Of a stretch of DNA of 64,000 nt, positions 19,300 through 30,539 are shown piece after piece. Below the pieces are notes generated by a model. The model was not told where the DNA came from and searched no databases. It saw only the letters and a list, made by a program, of their open reading frames with translations. The position numbers and the translations under genes are program-made. This stretch comes from Lepidonotus clava (Eukaryota > Annelida > Polychaeta > Phyllodocida > Polynoidae): assembly GCA_936440205.1 (NCBI GenBank), contig OW387148.1, positions 12,889,961 through 12,953,960 on the forward strand, in the 5' to 3' direction. Every line of letters begins with the position of its first letter. The stretch's first letter is position 1.

Positions 19300-21325
19300 T
19301 CTGCCCTACTTTCCAGGTTGCACCAAGTGCACTGGCGATTCACTAGGCGGTTTGAGGCCAATTTTGGCAATTGGTAGGGGGTAATGGATATTTGTATCAA
19401 ATATTTAATTTTCTATAGAATTCCATAATGAAATTGGAACATGGAATTGAATTCTTAAATACACCACAAATAGATGAGAGGAGGCAGTACAGATTTGTCC
19501 TTATCATCAACCACTGTTGTAAAGAAAATATACAAATATTTGGTATATTTCTATTTGTAATGAAGGAAATGGTAAACCTATACAAATAACACATGACAAA
19601 AAGTTGATACTGATATCCACTTTTTAAACCACACAATTTGATAATTCCATGATTAGTGACATTTTCTATACTTTAACCCTGTAATTCGTCGACATATTAC
19701 CCAGCATGCATTCTGATATGGCTAACTTGCAGATAAAACTCAAGAAATTGGCTATCTTTGGTCGGGAGAATTGGCATCTATCGTTCCTGACACTGAGTCT
19801 TTAAACCACCACGGAACTCTTTCTCTAAGTGTCCGCTCAAATGCATCCATTTCTCTATTTCAAGAGTTGTCAAGCCAACCAGTAAACATGATTCTGTCAT
19901 GTATAACACCGCTTGGCTTGACACAACCTGTCTAAAAACAACACCTGAGATTTCAGACACGAGGTTCTAAACAGCCGACCCATAGTCGTCTCCTGTCATC
20001 TATATATAGGCCAGTTGGCTGTGATTGGTGGCGAACCATAAAGTTAACAATCTTAAGGCTCCCGGCGGCCCAGTCAGTGTATGTGTCCTAAAGGTAGACT
20101 GTTAGAGGTTGAAAGACAGTGAAGAATTACTGCCTAAGGCCGTTAGGCTGAGGGCTGTAATGTTTCTGATGCCCCATCAAGTATTCAGGGTTGTACTTCT
20201 ATCCGAGAATTGTTTCCCCTATATTGTATGCAATATCTTAAGTAAGTAAAGGAATTATCCATAACTTATTCCTGGCTTGATATATATAATTTTGGCTTTT
20301 ATTAAACACTGCCGAAAGAAAGAGGAAATGTATATATTCTTCTTGGTGGTATGATTAGTTACAACTCACTGGTTTTGGACCAAACAAGCGGTTGGGTCAG
20401 TTAATGCGAAAGGTGATTGGGGGGGGGGGGGGGGAGAGACTGACTGAGTTCTGACTCCCCCCTGCCCTCATTTTTTGTGGGGTCTTTAACTTAACAAAGT
20501 GAAAAGAATGTCCTGCACGCAACTGTGAATACTTGATGTTTTAGTACTTAGCCAACCCTTTTCAAAATCCCGTATCCACCCCTGAATGCATGAACACGGA
20601 ATAACCATTGCAAAGTCTGTGTAAAGTTCCCTGATCCACCCCAGATTCCTAAAAAAATTACGGATCCGCAAAATAGGTCCGCAAGTGGTACGTACGGACT
20701 GCCACCACTCCGCAAATAAATACAACCATCCCTAAATAGCCCTATAATTATACGGAAAATGTGCAGACCACCCACAGTCAGAACATGGGAAAATAGCACT
20801 AACCTGTAAATCCTAATATCAAAGAAAAATACTGTATTTTGTGAAAATAATTAGGACTTACGTAATATAAAGATAAATGAGAGTGTTATAACATTTTTTA
20901 GATGTAAACTGAAGGTCTATAATAAATACAGAGTGGGGAATACTGAAATATTAAGAGAAAATAAGATTGCTATTTAAGGCCCCTAAAGATAGGAATAATA
21001 AGTTGTTCTTCATTACGTAATGTATTATACACATTGTACACTGTCTATTATCATAATCAAATTTGATGAAAAAAAGTAAAGGTAGGTTAAACATACTGAT
21101 ACTATATTGAAGTAATTGAAATATCATTATATGTATAGAAACTCTTTTCTTTGATGTATTTCCCCTTTCTACACAACATATGGAAAAGGCTTACAGCACC
21201 TCTGACCCTCCCGGTTCTTTTTTCCGTATTTTTGGTCTATTTCCATAAAATTTATGGAAAAAAGGGGTACTTAGGTACACTATTTCTGCACAGCCCTATA
21301 AATTCTTTAGTTTACGGAATTCATG
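19300..21325. other. No gene recognised
   Basis: Contains the dispersed repeat at 19695-19800, a poly-G run at 20419-20435 and AT-rich DNA. No supported exon. Confidence 0.4.
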
Positions 21326-21329
21326 ACCC

Positions 21330-21880
21330 TGCGCAGAGCAGGCCTACTGACCAGCAGACCAAGGTGGCGGGAGGCCACCACTCTGGATCTGAGCATTCAC
21401 ATAGGGACCACTTAGAACTTTTTGTCTTAATTTCCTCAATGTACTAACAAAAAAGCAAATTGGTCATTTTTTGCACCCATATTGGTGTGCCCAAAGATTT
21501 ATTTTTTGCTACAAGTAACCTTATTTCATGAGAAAAGATGTAGTTTAGATACATTAAGGAATATTTCAGCTCAGCTTGACTATTATTTTGAAAGGAGGGC
21601 AACTCTGAACACAAGTTAATAACATGTGCTCACCAAGAAGGATTATTTTGCACCTCAGTCACCACAGCTACAATTACCCTTTACCCCCTCCCCTGCCAAA
21701 TACATAGGCCATACACTGCTAATAGGTACAGGCCCTTGACTACCTGAGTGGGGACCAATTCTCACTACACTCTGCACCAAGCCTAGTGGTCAGTGCTGCA
21801 GACTGCACTCCCCTCACCAGGGTTCATGTTTCTGACAAGAGGGGGTGCCACCTTTAAAAAGAAGGGTGTATACTGACCCC
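21330..21880. repeat. 550-bp dispersed repeat, copy 2
   Basis: Direct copy of 18730-19295, sharing gcaccaagcctagtggycag and gggtgccacctttaaa near the right end. Confidence 0.7.
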
Positions 21881-22039
21881 TTAATGAACTTAGGAATCTG
21901 GGGCCAGTCATGTGTTGATAAGCCTTTACCTGGGACGCCCCTGTGACAGGCCTTCTACCTGGTTGGCAAGCCGCCAAATGGAAGGTCCTCTCCACGCCTG
22001 GTTGGTCCTGCCAGGGGCAATACCACTGAACCATGACCG

Positions 22040-22440
22040 GTGAGGGCGTCGGGCTGTAATACTGTTAACTGGTTAGGTGATGGTGAGGGCGTAGGGCTTT
22101 AAACTGTAATACTGTTAACTGGTTAGGTGATGGTGAGGGCGTAGGGCTTTAAACTGTAATACTGTTAACTGGTTAGGTGATGGTGAGGGGGTAGGGCTTT
22201 AAACTGTAATACTATTAACTGGTTAGGTGGTGGTGGGGGCATAGGGCTTTAGACTATAATACTGTTAACTGGTTAGGTGGTGGTGGGGGCGTAGGGCTTT
22301 AGACTGTAATACTGTTAACTGGTTAGGTGGTGGTGAGGGCGTAGGGCTTTAGACTGTAATACTTTTAACTGGTTAGGTGGTGGTGAGGGCGTAGGGCTTT
22401 AGACTGTAATACTGTTAACTGGTTTGGTGGTGGTGAGGGC
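22040..22440. repeat. Minisatellite, eight units of exactly 50 bp
   Basis: The block ggttaggtg recurs at 22071, 22121, 22171, 22221, 22271, 22321, 22371 and (as ggtttggtg) 22421. Units divide into two sequence types (aaactgtaat with ggtgatgg, and agactgtaat with ggtggtgg), implying block-wise expansion. No indels between units. Confidence 0.95.
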
Positions 22441-22444
22441 AGGT

Positions 22445-23110
22445 GGAAAAAAACATTTTCCGTACATTGTCACATACAATCAAGACTCTACCTGAATTCC
22501 TGATGTTGCTGTATTGATCTCTGAAGATAGGTGTGTGAATGGGAACCTACACAGGTCCGTACCCACATATCGTCATTGGGGATTCCATGTGGCAACAAAT
22601 TTACAAAGTTTCATTGACAACACTGGGAAACACAGGTGAATTACACAATTACCCACTAGATATTTAGAAATATTATTGCTGTGTTGAAGTGCTTCAATTA
22701 GATTTACCATGTTTGATTGATTTTGTTACCCTCAGCAATAGCTGCGCAATGTAAATTTTATGGGCAACACAACAGCAATGATTCAGAAAGGTTGCCGACT
22801 GTTCCTGGATTTTTGCTTTGCTTTTGTTACCACATGGAATCCACCCTTTAGGGAGTCCCAAGGAGAGGAGGGATTCTATGTAATATAAAAAGGGTTTGTT
22901 GGAAGCTGAAAGCTTTGACAGATGTTGCTGCATCTCTTGACGGTCTGTGATCATAGGTTGTGTGAACTAAACCTGAAAGCTAAGGGTGTGTTCCAGACAC
23001 TCTCAGGACACCTCACCTTTACCTCCAACCCCCCCTCCCCTCCATCCAACCCCCTAGGTGCAGTCCTAGGCCGTTCCTCCTACCAGCTCCCTCCCGTATT
23101 AACGTATCAG
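22445..23110. other. No gene recognised
   Basis: Small inverted segments around 22560 and 22830 (tccatgtggcaac against its reverse at ttaccacatggaatcc) suggest a decayed foldback element; otherwise nothing. Confidence 0.35.
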
Positions 23111-23112
23111 CA

Positions 23113-23420
23113 CAGTGGCCCGTCGCATAACGGGTTTGGCAACAGGGAGAGTTGTCCACCCCACTCTCGCAACAAGGACGTCCTTGTTGCAATGGGTCCC
23201 CTTGTTGATTTGCGGCTGTTCTACTGAACCGATTTTAATTCTGTAAAAAGTTCTGAAAACTAGACATTTAGATCTTAAATCCCTGAAATTTTCATCCCGG
23301 AAAATTGATTAGAAATGGGTGAAAATTGATGTCGAATTTCACGTATAACAGGGAGACTTTGCCAAACCCCCGCTGTTTTAAAGAGCGATATCGTTCCTTC
23401 CGTTATGCGACGGGGCACAG
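23113..23420. mobile_element. hAT-like MITE with CAGTGGCCCGTCGCATAACG ends
   Basis: Left CAGTGGCCCGTCGCATAACG; right CGTTATGCGACGGGGCACAG. About 308 bp. The CAGTGG-type terminus suggests hAT. Same family as 45303-45985. Confidence 0.75.
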
Positions 23421-23609
23421 GCCCGTATCCAGCTTCTATCAGAAGGGGGGCTAGTTTTTTTTTCCAAAAATGTTGCTATTTTACACACATTGCTAGACTG
23501 TATGCATTATGTGCAATTTTTGTAATAATCTATTGAAACATGTGTGTATAGGCTAAAATAGCTTAAATCAGTATTGTCCTTGCTTAGTTTTTATCATTTT
23601 CCCTACATA

Positions 23610-23870
23610 AAAGAATAAGACCTTGCGCATACAGGGTCACGTGACCAGATTTTGGTGATCACCGTGCGGCCATCAAATATATCCATAATTGCTACATAAT
23701 AATTGGTCATTATGATTCATTGAGTCATCTTTGATGTAAGAGACAAAAGTCTACATCATAGATGGGTTTGAATTTTGGATAATAAGAGAATTAAAATGAT
23801 CACCAACATGGCGGCCATCCCAATTTGGGAGGTCTGACGTTATGTGCACAACATCTATTGATGGTGGTTG
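23610..23870. mobile_element. MITE of the GACCTTGTGCA family
   Basis: Starts agaccttgcgcatacaggg, ends gttatgtgcacaacatct. The interior has gatcaccaacatggcggcca and its inverted counterpart ttggtgatcaccgtgcggcc. Same family as 52401-52664 and 41697-42250. Confidence 0.6.
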
Positions 23871-23879
23871 TGTAAGTAA

Positions 23880-24597
23880 TGAGATGTGTCCATATAAAAC
23901 ATATATATAAAACATATATATAAAACATATATATATAGGCCTATATATAAATTATATCTTCATAATATTAGAAAGAAATTGCAATTTAATTAGAGAATTT
24001 ATGTATCTAAAATTTGGTGTTTTTTTCACAAAACAAAACGTTGGTATCGTGGATATAAGATTCGTGAACTTTTTTTGTTGGTCGCCTTATCTAGAAGCAC
24101 CTAGGCCTTGGTGCCGGTGGTTTTACCAAGCCTTGATTACCCCCCCCCCCCCCCTCAGCCCCCCCCCCCCCCACGACGCTCCGTGTCATAGTACGTAACC
24201 CTGGAATGTGGATCAGTGGGTTTGATCAGGGGATAAAAGGTACTAGGGTGGGGGGGGGGGGGGATCAGTGGACCGGAACCGACCCTAGCTGCAGCGGAAC
24301 CTGTTCTGGGGCATTATGGTGTGTAGATATGTAGGAGATGACCTCTCATGACTTTGAAGTGCCATAAAAATACAATTTCCTTTTTGTTATCAGTGGATCT
24401 GTGGCAAATACCGTGAACGTATTGATTTTCGTCCTGTATATATTTTCGCACATTTCGCGCTTTGCCATAAACGTGCGGAAGTATGATATGATTCAAAAAC
24501 GTTATGGATCAGATAGAAATATCCGCAAAGTATGCAAAAGCATGTCACTCTGTACTGAATGCACGATAATTTTACAGCGTAAAATTATCGTTTACAG

Positions 24598-24642
<45 letters not shown>

Positions 24643-24945
24643 AATTACACACACATATAACATCATGGATATGTAGTCTTTTGGATTCCATTGATTTGTA
24701 ATGTTGCAATGTGTGCTAACTGTGTTGCATGAGTGCAATTTGACAGAGGAGTGGAAGCTTTTAAACAAAGTCCTAAGTGATGTGTGTATATAGCAGGAAT
24801 ACATATATATGAATGTATAAGCCCCACCACTGTGTCTATAACAGTATAAGGCATAGGGAGTCCTTACCTTAGACATGAGGAAGGTAAATACAAGATTGAT
24901 GGGGGGGGGTGTAGGAGTAGGGTGGTGGGCAGGTGGTAGTGATTG
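23880..24945. other. No gene; low-complexity and poly-C/G DNA
   Basis: Repeated acatatatataaa units at 23895-23945, poly-C runs at 24139-24173, poly-G at 24249, and a (TA)n tract at 24601-24634. A short perfect hairpin gataattttacagcgtaaaa lies just before the TA tract. Confidence 0.55.
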
Positions 24946-24951
24946 GTTCAT

Positions 24952-25164
24952 GAAGGGAGTATTCCACTACACGACTTGGGCTGCGATATGACAATGCCGC
25001 AAGGACATTGCACATAATATAGATAAAACTCTATCCTGCACATATAACACATGCTCCAAATTGCAATTATTTAACCATTATATCACTCATATATGCCAAT
25101 TTGTCTATAATATGATCATATCGTTCTGATATCGCAGCCCATGTCGTGTAGAATACCCCCTTCA
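24952..25164. mobile_element. MITE of the GCTGCGATATGAC family
   Basis: Left gtattccactacacgac then ttgggctgcgatatgac; right gatatcgcagcccatgtcgt then gtagaatacccccttc. About 213 bp. Relatives: 26634-26846, 26280-26633, 31107-31830, 40905-41070 and 48257-48375. Confidence 0.8.
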
Positions 25165-25196
25165 GGAAGCCGCCACTTTCTGACATCTCTGGATCA

Positions 25197-25990
25197 GTGC
25201 CTGATTCAAGTCTGAAATTTGCATATATTTTTTTCAATTACCTCTATCTTATGAAAATTTGTTTAAAATTCATTAAGACTCCATTTGTTATGAGGGCTAT
25301 GATGCAAAATATCACAGATAATGTAATGTGTGTGGCACAGGGTGGTGAAGTGGTTAGAGCAACGGACTTGCATGCGAGCAGCAGGGGTTTGATCCCGGGC
25401 TGGGCTTGGCTCCTGCTATACCCCTCTGTGGGTCTCCCAGTGGCAACAACTGGGTTATCAAAGGCCCCTGGGTCACCGGTGTGGCCCTGTCTATGGGACG
25501 ATGAACATTAAAGAACACCTACCTCGGTAAATGTGTAGGGGTATGGTCTCTACCTCCTCGGAGATTTGTTCATCTCAAAAACAGACCTTGTTCTCACCGT
25601 GATATGATCCTAAATGTCAATACGGCGTAAAACCCAAATAACCAAACAACCCAACCAACTAATTTAATGTGTTTAAAGAGCGTTTTCTAAGTAGTGGAAC
25701 TAATTTCTACATGTGAAATAACCTTGGAGTAGTCAGGAGCCAAGCCATATACATTGAAAACGAAACTGAAAGGTCTTCTTGTAAATGATTATATGAATAG
25801 TGTTAATTCGGGTGAAGATGAATGCGCCAGTTAAAGCATCCAATTTGTCATGCACCGTCAACTATTTGAGATTCATAAAAACCAAAAAAAAAAACCCAGA
25901 GCAATCAACCCATTTAATAATGGGTTGATTGCTAATTGGTGTAAACTTAATTACCTTACACTTGAAACATTCCGTGTGCTATGGGAACTA
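25197..25990. repeat. Unclassified dispersed repeat, copy 2, split by a SINE
   Basis: Matches 11545-12200 on both sides of the SINE at 25331-25659. No ORF. Confidence 0.65.
25331..25659 (+). mobile_element. tRNA-derived SINE, full length, with target-site duplication
   Basis: Pol III box-A-like gtggttagagc at 25350-25360 and box-B ggtttgatccc at 25386-25396. The unrelated body contains aggggtatggtctctacctc and ends in (ccaac)n. Flanked by taatgtaatgtg and taatttaatgtg (11 of 12 identical). The related uninterrupted repeat at 11545-12200 supplies an empty-site comparison. A 5'-truncated relative lies at 34177-34338 on the minus strand. Confidence 0.85.
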
Positions 25991-26279
25991 TAAGGTAATG
26001 ATACACGCCCAAGCAAGCATGAAAATAGGGGGGCAGGGAGAAGGGATGGTAGGGATCGGTTCTAACAGTAACACGTCAAACCCTTACCTCTTGTGGACAC
26101 ACATTAAATACTCTATAGCTACTTGTGTACTTCATTATATTCTGCGTCTCTTGATGTTAGCAGGACCAGAAAAAACACTTTCGCAGGAACATGCTGATTT
26201 TGCACTAGATTCTATGTTAATCATCTTTTGAAGCTGATATACCCGAAACCTTTCTATTTCTATATCCGCCAATTACGTG

Positions 26280-26633
26280 AAAAAATATCTGTTACTCTAT
26301 GAAGGGGGTAATGTCGCATTAGTGCAATAGGGTATGTCGCAGTGGCTACGTATTAAAGTCATACGACAAGATTTTTATCACATTGAAGTTGTGTGAAAGA
26401 GATGTCGTAGTTAATAACCTAACCCACGACTTTATTCAACATGTTGAATAATGTCGTGGAGGTACGGTGAAATTAAATGAGTTCCAGTCTATGTCGCACG
26501 ATAGGGCTGCGATATACACACCCAAAGTTAGACAGACTGGCGCCTCCTACTGCAATATCTCATAATGATATCGTGCGTTATGGTCCACATGTCGTAGGCA
26601 GTTCTTATCATGTAGTGGAATACCCCCTTAAAG
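26280..26633. mobile_element. Longer member of the GCTGCGATATGAC MITE family
   Basis: Starts near gaagggggtaatgtcgca and ends catgtagtggaataccccct. Contains multiple atgtcgc and gcgatat motifs in both orientations. Directly abuts the next element. Confidence 0.55.
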
Positions 26634-26846
26634 GGGATATTCGACTTTGCAACTTGAGCTGCGATATGACGATATTGCAAGGAAATTGCACATTTTACGG
26701 ATAAGATTCTATATTATACATATGACACAGGGCCTAATTGCCATTTTTTTAACCATCATATCACACTTCTTTGTAAATTTGTCTACCATATCGTCATATA
26801 GTGCTGATATTGCAGCCCATGTCGTGTAGTGGAATACCCCCTTAAT
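26634..26846. mobile_element. MITE of the GCTGCGATATGAC family
   Basis: Left aaggggatattcgac then gagctgcgatatgacgatat; right gctgatattgcagcccatgt then cgtgtagtggaatac. Close relative of 24952-25164. Confidence 0.75.
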
Positions 26847-27209
26847 GCTAACCACTGCTAGGAATACCTCCACTTAGCCCTGAGAAATCCGGGTTAGGTA
26901 AATCCCGGTCGTTTTAGTCGGCCAGAAATATGTCAACAGAGGCCATGAAGTGAGTCTGGAGAGGGCCTGTGGTGTTTGAACTGTATGCCGGGAAGGGAAG
27001 GTCCCGCCTATACACCCTATTCACGAGTCTGCGCTGTGAACCCTCCACTATGTTCACGTTTATTACCCTCTGGATCGACGAGCGGTGCGTATTGGGGGCA
27101 GGGCGTATTACCAGGCCATACGTACCGTATCACTTCCGGTGGTCCTTTTTTTACGGAAATTCACAATATTTCACAATATTTTACATTAGTGTCAGGTAAT
27201 AAAATCAAG

Positions 27210-27343
27210 AAGGCCCTTAGGGGCAGTCCTCAGGTGGCTGTATGACCCATGGGGATCGTACAAACATCGGCCTTAGGCCTCGGTATGTAACGATCCCCTA
27301 TGGGTCGTACAGCCACCCTCGGACTGCCCCCGCGGGCCTTCTT
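27210..27343. repeat. 134-bp palindrome (hairpin), arms about 56 bp
   Basis: Starts aagaaggcccttaggggcag and ends with its imperfect reverse complement ctgcccccgcgggccttctt. The loop, about 20 bp, contains ggccttaggcc. Same family as 40265-40425 and one arm at 5812-5890. Confidence 0.8.
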
Positions 27344-28156
27344 ATTATAGTATGGTCAGGCTGTTCTTCAGAGTTTTCCCGTTAACCACACTGTTAAAAA
27401 AATTCCGTCAAATTTACGGTAAAGTACTGGCAACTATGTTGCCGAACTTTCACCGTTAATTTAACGGGTGACCGTAATTCTGTGTGACCGTATTTTTTAC
27501 AGGTGAAAACCGTTTAAGTTTAACAGTAATATACCGTAATATATACAGTGGACTTTCATTCTTACGGATTGAAACCGTATAAGTTTAACAGTAATATACG
27601 GTAATACATACGTCGAACTTTCATTCTTATGGATCAAAACCGTTTAAGTTCAACAATAATATACTGTTATACATACTATAGTAAAATGCCCCACAGTTTA
27701 CACTGGATGTAATTTTAGCAGCATTGAAAGTTTTATTTTTCCTGTAAACACAGTACAGGATAATTTAGCCAATAACCAAGTACATCCATTTTCTCTTGGT
27801 TTAGCCTTTGCATGGGTTGTTTGACTGTTGGAGGTAAAACCTACAGGGCTATAGCTGAGTTCTTGTACTAAAAAGGTGTCTACATGTTGATCCTACTGAA
27901 AAGGTGTTTTAAAACATCTTGTTAATGTTTTAGGGTGTTCTGGTTGGTTGGCCATACCAAAAATAGCAGGCCAATGAGGTGATTACCTTGATAACGCTAT
28001 AAAAACCTAAAAATCTAACATTTTTAATCACAAAGTTCCAAATTCCTAAATGTATGAAAAAGATATTTTACTAATCATGGCCAAAAATACAGAGGGCATG
28101 ATGCAAACTACTACTACTGATAGTACTATTACTGTATAGTAGTAATTTGATACCAT

Positions 28157-28226
28157 GACTGGCCGAGGTTTGAACCCGGGATCTCTCACATATGAAGCCT
28201 GTGCTCTACCACTGAGCTATGGAGGC
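28157..28226 (-). ncRNA. tRNA-like segment (Met-CAT anticodon position)
   Basis: Box A agctcagtggtagagc, anticodon loop ttcatat, and T arm ccgggttcaaacctcgg, which pairs well. The acceptor and anticodon stems do not pair properly, so this is a tRNA-derived relic or a pol III promoter module rather than a working tRNA. Confidence 0.6.
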
Positions 28227-28374
28227 CTGTAGGTACACAGAGCCCAACTTTGCTACTTAACTGAATAAGTAGGGGTATGAAACTAATGACTTAATGTCTG
28301 TCTAATGTTGAACACCTGTATAGTAGTACTGATCCTACTCATTGGTGCTGACTATGACAGTGTACACCTCATGC

Positions 28375-28448
28375 AGTCCAAGTTAGCTCAGTTGGTTAGG
28401 CTTCTGCCTTGAATGTGGAGAATGTGGGTTCTAATCCCAAAGTGTCCA
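28375..28448 (+). ncRNA. tRNA-like segment (Phe-GAA-like anticodon position)
   Basis: Box A tagctcagttggttagg, anticodon loop ttgaatg, T arm gtgggttctaatccca. Anticodon stem pairing is imperfect. TTTTCC follows shortly and could end pol III transcription. It lies about 150 bp from the opposite-strand tRNA-like segment in the same element. Confidence 0.55.
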
Positions 28449-28759
28449 TTTTCCTTTTCCATACAGTATACAATTCCCAGATACAGTATATTACTGTGAG
28501 GCTAAAATTCAGTAATAAATACAGTTATATACTGTAAATTGCAATGATATTATGGTAGATAACCGTAAAATAAATTATGGTATTATACTGTTGAGGTTTA
28601 CAGTATATAACTGTTAAAGTTACGGTTTTTTTTAACAGTGCATGGTCTTGAAGTACCTTTTCCTACTTTATATTTTTTATTTCTTGTTCTGGTGTAGTGT
28701 GGCCATTGGTCTCAGTGGAGGTTTGAGGCATAGCTGTCTACCACATTCTGCAGGGGTAT

Positions 28760-28997
28760 ATTCAGGTATACTGGAGAACTCAGTCCACAGGAGAACTCGG
28801 TCCTCTGGAGAACTCGGTCCAATAGTCTTTATAATGGGGAGCAAACTAAATATATATCCCTCTCTTCTAATAGATCTCTAGATTCATACCTAAACGGCTA
28901 ACTCGTCCCTATTGCACATGTTTTATGGGTAGATAGTGCCCAAAATATCATTAGACCGAGTTCTCCAGAGGACCGAGTTCTCCAGTTACCATATTGA
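28760..28997. mobile_element. Short element with duplicated GGAGAACTCGGTCC termini
   Basis: The left end has three copies of ggagaactcggtcc (the first with agtcc), the right end two inverted copies (gaccgagttctcc). The inner arms are perfect inverted repeats of about 30 bp. No coding content. Confidence 0.7.
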
Positions 28998-29009
28998 ATG
29001 ATCCTGGTT

Positions 29010-29525
29010 AACATACTAGGCCTTTTCCACTGAAAAACTCCCTGTTTAAAAATGCAGAACTCGGCCAAAAACCAGAGTTGGCCTAAATTGTTTCTAAAAG
29101 CACTTTTTCCAACGCTGTTCCTTCTGTGGGAGCGTCCCTAAATCATTTACTGGCTATTAACATATTTCATCAAGGCAAGGTCATCAAGGACAATCATGAT
29201 GTAGCGTCTCCTACCTCCGCACACACTAATTACGGTAATTAATTTTAATTAGTTATTAATAGTCGTCACGAATTGACCTGAATTGGTTACAGCAATTAAG
29301 GTCAATGCTCCCTGCCTTGATGGCGAGCTGATTTTATTGTATTTATAAGGTAAATTACCTGCAGGTTAATTTCGACTTGTTTTGTCGACAAAAACATCGA
29401 AAACTACTCAGAGTAGGCTATTGAAATATTTCCTGTGTACCTATATGTAATGAATACATTCTTAAACGAACTTGAAAAACAAATTATAAAGAAAAGATAT
29501 GAAATGAATAGATAACCATTGCTAG
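29010..29525. other. No gene recognised
   Basis: AT-rich DNA with short inverted pieces (attacggtaattaatttta then attagttattaat); nothing else supported. Confidence 0.4.
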
Positions 29526-29932
29526 TGTGATGAACGGCTATTCATCCAAAATACATAGAGGTCAAAATAATAGAAATAAGGTAATAGTAGAAATATATGT
29601 AAGAGAACGAAATATATGTAAGAGAACGAAATAGATGTAAAGGAACGAATATGTAATAATGAACGAAAAGTATAGAAAGCCTGAAAAAGAGGCACGAATA
29701 TGTAAAAGAACGAAAACGTAAAGGAACGAAACCCGGAAATATGTAAACCGGAAGTGAAATGTAAACCGGAAACGGAATATATAAACCGGAAGTGACGTCA
29801 GTTGTAGGTCACGTGACCGAAAGCAGCCAATCAGGGCTGACCTCTCTAGTATATAAAGGGGCGGTGAGGCCCGAATAAACAGAGTTCTTTAACAGTTCTC
29901 CTGGTGTCCAGACGTGTCCTCTTTCCTGAAAC
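29526..29932 (+). mobile_element. LTR-like promoter block (fossil candidate, possible Ty3/Gypsy-type LTR)
   Basis: Begins TGTGATGAACGG and may end CCTGAAACA. The left half is an array of about seven atatgtaagagaacgaa-type units. It is followed by three ccggaa sites, TGACGTCA (29793-29800), CACGTG, a CCAAT box (gccaatc) and TATATAAAGG at about 29850, then aataaac about 25 bp on. This arrangement of enhancer repeats, TATA and a closely spaced AATAAA is typical of LTRs. No matching second LTR is visible in the window, so it may be solitary or misread. Age cannot be set. Confidence 0.4.
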
Positions 29933-30530
29933 AACCGCTAAAGATGAGCCGATCAGAGTAATTAAGCCGAAGTTAGGACAAAACAGTCGAAGCTCGAGAT
30001 AGGTAGTAGAAACACAGGGTAAGGGGCCCGACGGCCCGAAGAACGAGGAACGAGGGAACGGAGTAAGGCACGAAGGCCCGAAGTAGTCCCGGAAACCGAG
30101 GCGTAGTATGGCACGAAGACATGGGGAACGGAACGAAGGAGCGAAGTCCGCGGGGACGAGGGCGCGGCATGCTCGGCCCCACGCTACCAAACAATAGGCG
30201 ACCGTCGGCCCGTCGCCCCCGCGGACCGCAACTCAGGGGTGGACCGCCCGGTCGGGGTGAATGCTGGTCTGGGAGATAGAGCGAGACGAACCCCGGCCGA
30301 CCCGTACCCCTACCATAATTTCCCTCCCCCGCAGTCCTCCGTTGACATCGAGTGCCGATTCCCGATCGATTCGCTCAGCCCCCCCTCGTGCGCGAGGCAC
30401 GACTCTAGAAACACATCTCGGTTCTTGGCCCGGATTCCCCGTCCGCCCCGAGACCCGAACAACCCCCACGTTCCTCTGTTGTAAGAATCGGCAACCCCGA
30501 CTTACCAGAGAACGTCACACTAGTATTTAC
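29933..30530. other. GC-rich block of unknown nature downstream of the LTR-like promoter
   Basis: Unusually GC- and CpG-rich (for example gcggcatgctcggccccac), with repeated gaacgagg/gcacgaaggcccg motifs. Frames are open mainly because of base composition, and their translations are Arg/Pro-rich with no family resemblance. It could be a transcribed leader or a captured foreign segment. Confidence 0.35.
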
Positions 30531-30539
30531 ATAACGTAA

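Larger units (their letters stand above)
27389..28640. mobile_element. 1.25-kb inverted-repeat DNA element carrying two tRNA-like modules
   Basis: Ends CACTGTTAAAAAAATTCCGT and ACGGTTTTTTTTAACAGTG are inverted repeats, followed inside by repeated taccgtaa/ttacggt motifs (27510-27680 and 28480-28640). No transposase ORF, so non-autonomous. The core carries two tRNA-like segments in opposite orientation at 28157-28226 (-) and 28375-28448 (+). Confidence 0.7.

Noticed and set aside
22040-22440. CRISPR array
   Set aside because: The full 50-bp unit is repeated without unique spacers, and the genome is clearly animal. It is a minisatellite.
24592-24951. Minus-strand protein ending in a Tyr-Ile repeat
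   Set aside because: The repeat is the (TA)n tract; the rest has no recognisable feature.
28157-28448. Two functional tRNA genes
   Set aside because: Box A, box B and T arms are good, but acceptor stems and anticodon stems do not pair; both lie inside a DNA element. Treated as tRNA-like modules.
29846-30539. Arg/Pro-rich proteins on both strands
   Set aside because: Frames stay open because of GC-rich composition; no family resemblance and no splice context.
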